31,677 bases of DNA, taken from positions 1 through 31,677 of the forward strand of contig JAAAUF010000308.1 of the NCBI GenBank assembly GCA_015499985.1, written 5' to 3'. The stretch's first letter is position 1; each line of letters begins with the position of its first letter. The position numbers and the translations under genes are program-made. Below, one piece after another: positions 29,501 to 31,677 of this stretch. The notes beneath the pieces were generated by a model. That model was given only the letters and a program-made list of their open reading frames with translations. It did not search any database and was not told where the DNA came from. This stretch comes from Haplosporangium gracile (lineage: Eukaryota > Mortierellomycota > Mortierellomycetes > Mortierellales > Mortierellaceae).

Positions 29501-31334
29501 TGCGATCGAACAACGCGAGCTACGAGAGTTCCTCGCCGTCGCTCGGACATTTAAACGTCGCAAGTCCTTCGGGAGCAAGAAAGGTTGGACCAGCAGCAAA
29601 CGAATCTCGCAGTGGCGTCTTCAGAACAAGAGACTTCGTCCATTGGCTCCTTCCAGGTCGCCTTCCTTTGGAGCCGCTCATTTGGTGGGTTCAGCACCAC
29701 TGTTTGTCCTCCGACGGGCTCCTCAACAACACGACGCGGTGTTGCTCCAGGCTGCCAACAGTAGCACCAGTCAGTCCCGCACAACCCCAACACCTTCATT
29801 ACCTACAACATCGCCATCGCCAGTACTTGTATCAGCAACAAAAAGCCGCCGCGGCAGAACTCGCCAATTGCGCAAAGAGCTCGAAATCTACCTCTCCCAA
29901 GGGCTGACAAAAGAAGAAGCCGTTCAACAATGTCAAGAAGACAAACGCCGTCGCAAACGTGCCGTAAAACGCGCCAAACTCGCCGCCCAGGAAAGCGCAG
30001 GCCGCGAACACGCAGAGGCCTTGGAACGCGAACGTCAGGCGGCCGTTGAACGGGAACAGGCCATGGAACAGGAGAGAAAGAAGGTGATGACCATGGAAGA
30101 GACCGAGATTCTGGAAGCGTTTGATTACCTGACCGATGCCGAATTTGAAGAGTTTATGGTTTTGGCCGGGTTGACTCAGGCGGATGTGGAGCGAATCCGG
30201 GAGAAGGCTGCTGTTGCGGCGTTAGAGCAGGTGACGGAGGAAATTCAGGCAACGGATCGTGTCCAGGCTGCGACCGCTGCTGCTGCCGCAGAGAAGAAGG
30301 AGGCTGCCGATGTAGTTGCGGTTGTTGAGTCTATTATTGAGACTGAGGAGACTAACGAGGAGGATGTTGCTATCATTGATACCGTTATCACTCAACAGCC
30401 GGCTCAGGGCGAGGCTGAAGTTCTTGCCGCCAATGTCAAAGAAACCTCTGCAGAGCCCGAGTCATCCAAGACCCATGATGTCAAGCTTAAGGAGACAACC
30501 ACCACCAGCGCTACCATCGTTGCGCCTGCCGCGCCAATGGATCACCACAGAAAGCGCCCGATCAGTCCGCACCACATGACGTCCATGGAGCTGCTGATCA
30601 AGAACACGGCCGTCATCGGCGACAGCAACCTCCGCTGCTACCCTATTATTTCCACTACTTCCTCCGTTCCTTCGGCTTCTGCCATCGCGGCTTCTGCTGC
30701 CATCTCGGCAGCCGCCGCTGCCGCTGCCGCCACCACGGCTGGAAATGGATTGTTATCGCAAGCTTCTACCGTCATGGCAGATCTCCCTACCCATGCTGTC
30801 AAAGAAGAGGGAGAAGTGGTCAAGATCGCGTCCCAAGATGTGGAAATGCCCGCTAATCGATCTTCAGTCTCACTGTTGATCACGAAAGGGGTCCCGCATC
30901 TCGAGGACGCCCACTCCTCCTCTTCCTTTTCCTCTGCTTCTTCCACATCTTTGTCATCCGTCTCCGGCGCCTTCGACGACGAGGACACAACAACAACAAC
31001 CGCAATGACATCCACAACCACAGTGACAACCACAACCTCAGGAAACATTCAAATCTTAGAATTCGAGACTGTCGTCGAAGAATCCGACCTCCCCATCTCC
31101 AACAATGTCATGTACGACAGCGACGGCGAAGAACTCGAGATCCTCGACGTAAACCAAAACACCACCACCAACGATGAAGTCTTTGTTGGCATGGATGAAG
31201 AAGAGGCTGCAGAGTTGCGGGAGCTTCTCGAATCGATGACTTCCGAAGAAAGGTGCGAGTTTCTCCGTCTCTCCCGTCAAGATGACAACAGCAACACTGG
31301 CTACATGACCACTTCTGCCATCGTCGCCGCGTAA
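26598..31334 (+). CDS. Large protein with a divergent RhoGAP-like domain
   Basis: Four exons are inferred: 26598-27045, 27553-27636, 28095-28307 and 28525-31334. All junctions are phase 1, all introns GT-AG, total 1184 residues. Residues 1-149 are Ser/Thr-rich, then Gln/Lys-rich coiled coil (KQAAQKLALKQQLRQQQKLK). Residues about 150-340 look like a RhoGAP domain: GLKHKYLFRNAF with the arginine-finger position R186, then GGLLTTVLSRTYPPLIPH, LLGLLPELNRYLFVEILDL and KLAIYPGSCC. RhoGAP proteins switch off Rho/Rac/Cdc42 GTPases, but the Lys, Arg and Asn usually found at the catalytic site are replaced by T225, S229 and K290, so activity is doubtful. The rest is an acidic, Ser/Thr-rich tail with a basic segment (KSRRGRTRQLRKELEIYL), a charged coiled coil at about 700-770, a polyAla run and two similar acidic helical motifs. 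The start ATG follows a long CT-rich leader. The domain call is moderate; the exon joins are good. Confidence 0.8.
27046..27552 (+). other. Intron 1 of the RhoGAP-like gene (long)
   Basis: 507 bp, donor AG|GTGAAT, acceptor GCGTAG. Intron 2 (27637-28094, 458 bp) and intron 3 (28308-28524, 217 bp) are also longer than the 83-150 bp typical of the NELF-B gene. Intron 1 is partly CT-rich. The long introns at the 5' end could hold regulatory sequence, but nothing specific was seen. Confidence 0.8.
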
Positions 31335-31677
31335 TTTTTTTTTCTAATCCAAAAAGCATAGTTACGATACCTTTCTTTGTATAAAGGCCTTCCTTTACAC
31401 ACACACACACACACACATACCAAAACAGCATTTTGTTATTCCTTTCAACCTTTCAACCTTTCCAAGCATTTTTTTTATCCATTTTTGAGTACAGCAAAAT
31501 AATAACCTCAATATCACATCAAGCCTTACGCTTTTATTCACCATGTGTATGATTCAATGCCTGACTGTTCTGAGATGCAAGCGTACCTGAGATATGTGTA
31601 AGTTTGCTTATCCTTGATATTCGGTAGGTCTCAGTGCCTTGACAAGAGTGCTTGCGCGTATTTGATACAAAGTTAAA
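31335..31677 (+). other. 3' flank of the RhoGAP-like gene
   Basis: AT-rich sequence after the stop, probably 3' UTR and flank. It holds an (AC)10 microsatellite at 31397-31416 and a short CTTTCAAC direct repeat at about 31442-31458. No open frame or RNA gene is recognised before the window ends. Confidence 0.6.
31397..31416. repeat. (AC)10 microsatellite
   Basis: Ten uninterrupted AC units in the 3' flank of the RhoGAP-like gene. Likely length-polymorphic between isolates. Confidence 0.95.

Overview
The window looks like a piece of a nuclear genome from an early-diverging filamentous fungus, most likely Mortierellomycota/Mucoromycota (Mortierella-like). Reasons: short GT-AG introns (about 80-150 bp, one with a perfect TACTAAC branch site); pyrimidine-rich tracts just upstream of start codons; low-complexity Ser/Gln/Asn-rich proteins; a fungal TOK-type potassium channel; and NELF-B and Atos-family genes, which budding yeast lacks. 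The phylum call is inference and no species is claimed. A 10-base N run at 17497-17506 marks an assembly gap.

Layout, left to right. (1) 1-779 (+): 3' end of an Ssb-type ribosome-associated Hsp70. (2) 780-1889: gene-free convergent spacer. (3) 1890-2420 (-): Ser-rich protein of unknown function. (4) 3073-6693 (-): two-exon PIG-O/Gpi13, the GPI ethanolamine-phosphate transferase 3. (5) 6937-11883 (-): three-exon Atos (FAM214/DUF4210) homologue. Its N-terminus resembles the Atg13 HORMA domain, and a His-rich insert separates its two conserved C-terminal blocks. (6) 11884-12955: divergent promoter region. (7) 12956-13684 (+): small secreted, eight-cysteine, probably GPI-anchored protein. (8) 13847-16814 (-): eleven-exon NELF-B/COBRA1 homologue with one GC-AG intron. 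(9) 16815-18079: divergent promoter region with the assembly gap. (10) 18080-22225 (+): four-exon TOK-type channel with a very long disordered C-terminal tail. (11) 22226-26597: 4.4 kb with no convincing gene. (12) 26598-31334 (+): four-exon protein with a divergent RhoGAP-like domain.

The genes are typical scattered eukaryotic genes, not a cluster. One loose functional link is that Gpi13 builds the GPI anchor that the 12956-13684 product probably carries. I did not find a mobile element, CRISPR array, rRNA or convincing tRNA. The most interesting items are the complete NELF-B gene in a fungus, the Atg13-like N-terminus on the Atos homologue, and the RhoGAP domain that keeps its arginine finger but has lost the other usual catalytic-site residues. 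All exon joins were worked out by hand from splice signals, reading phase and family similarity; none is backed by transcripts.
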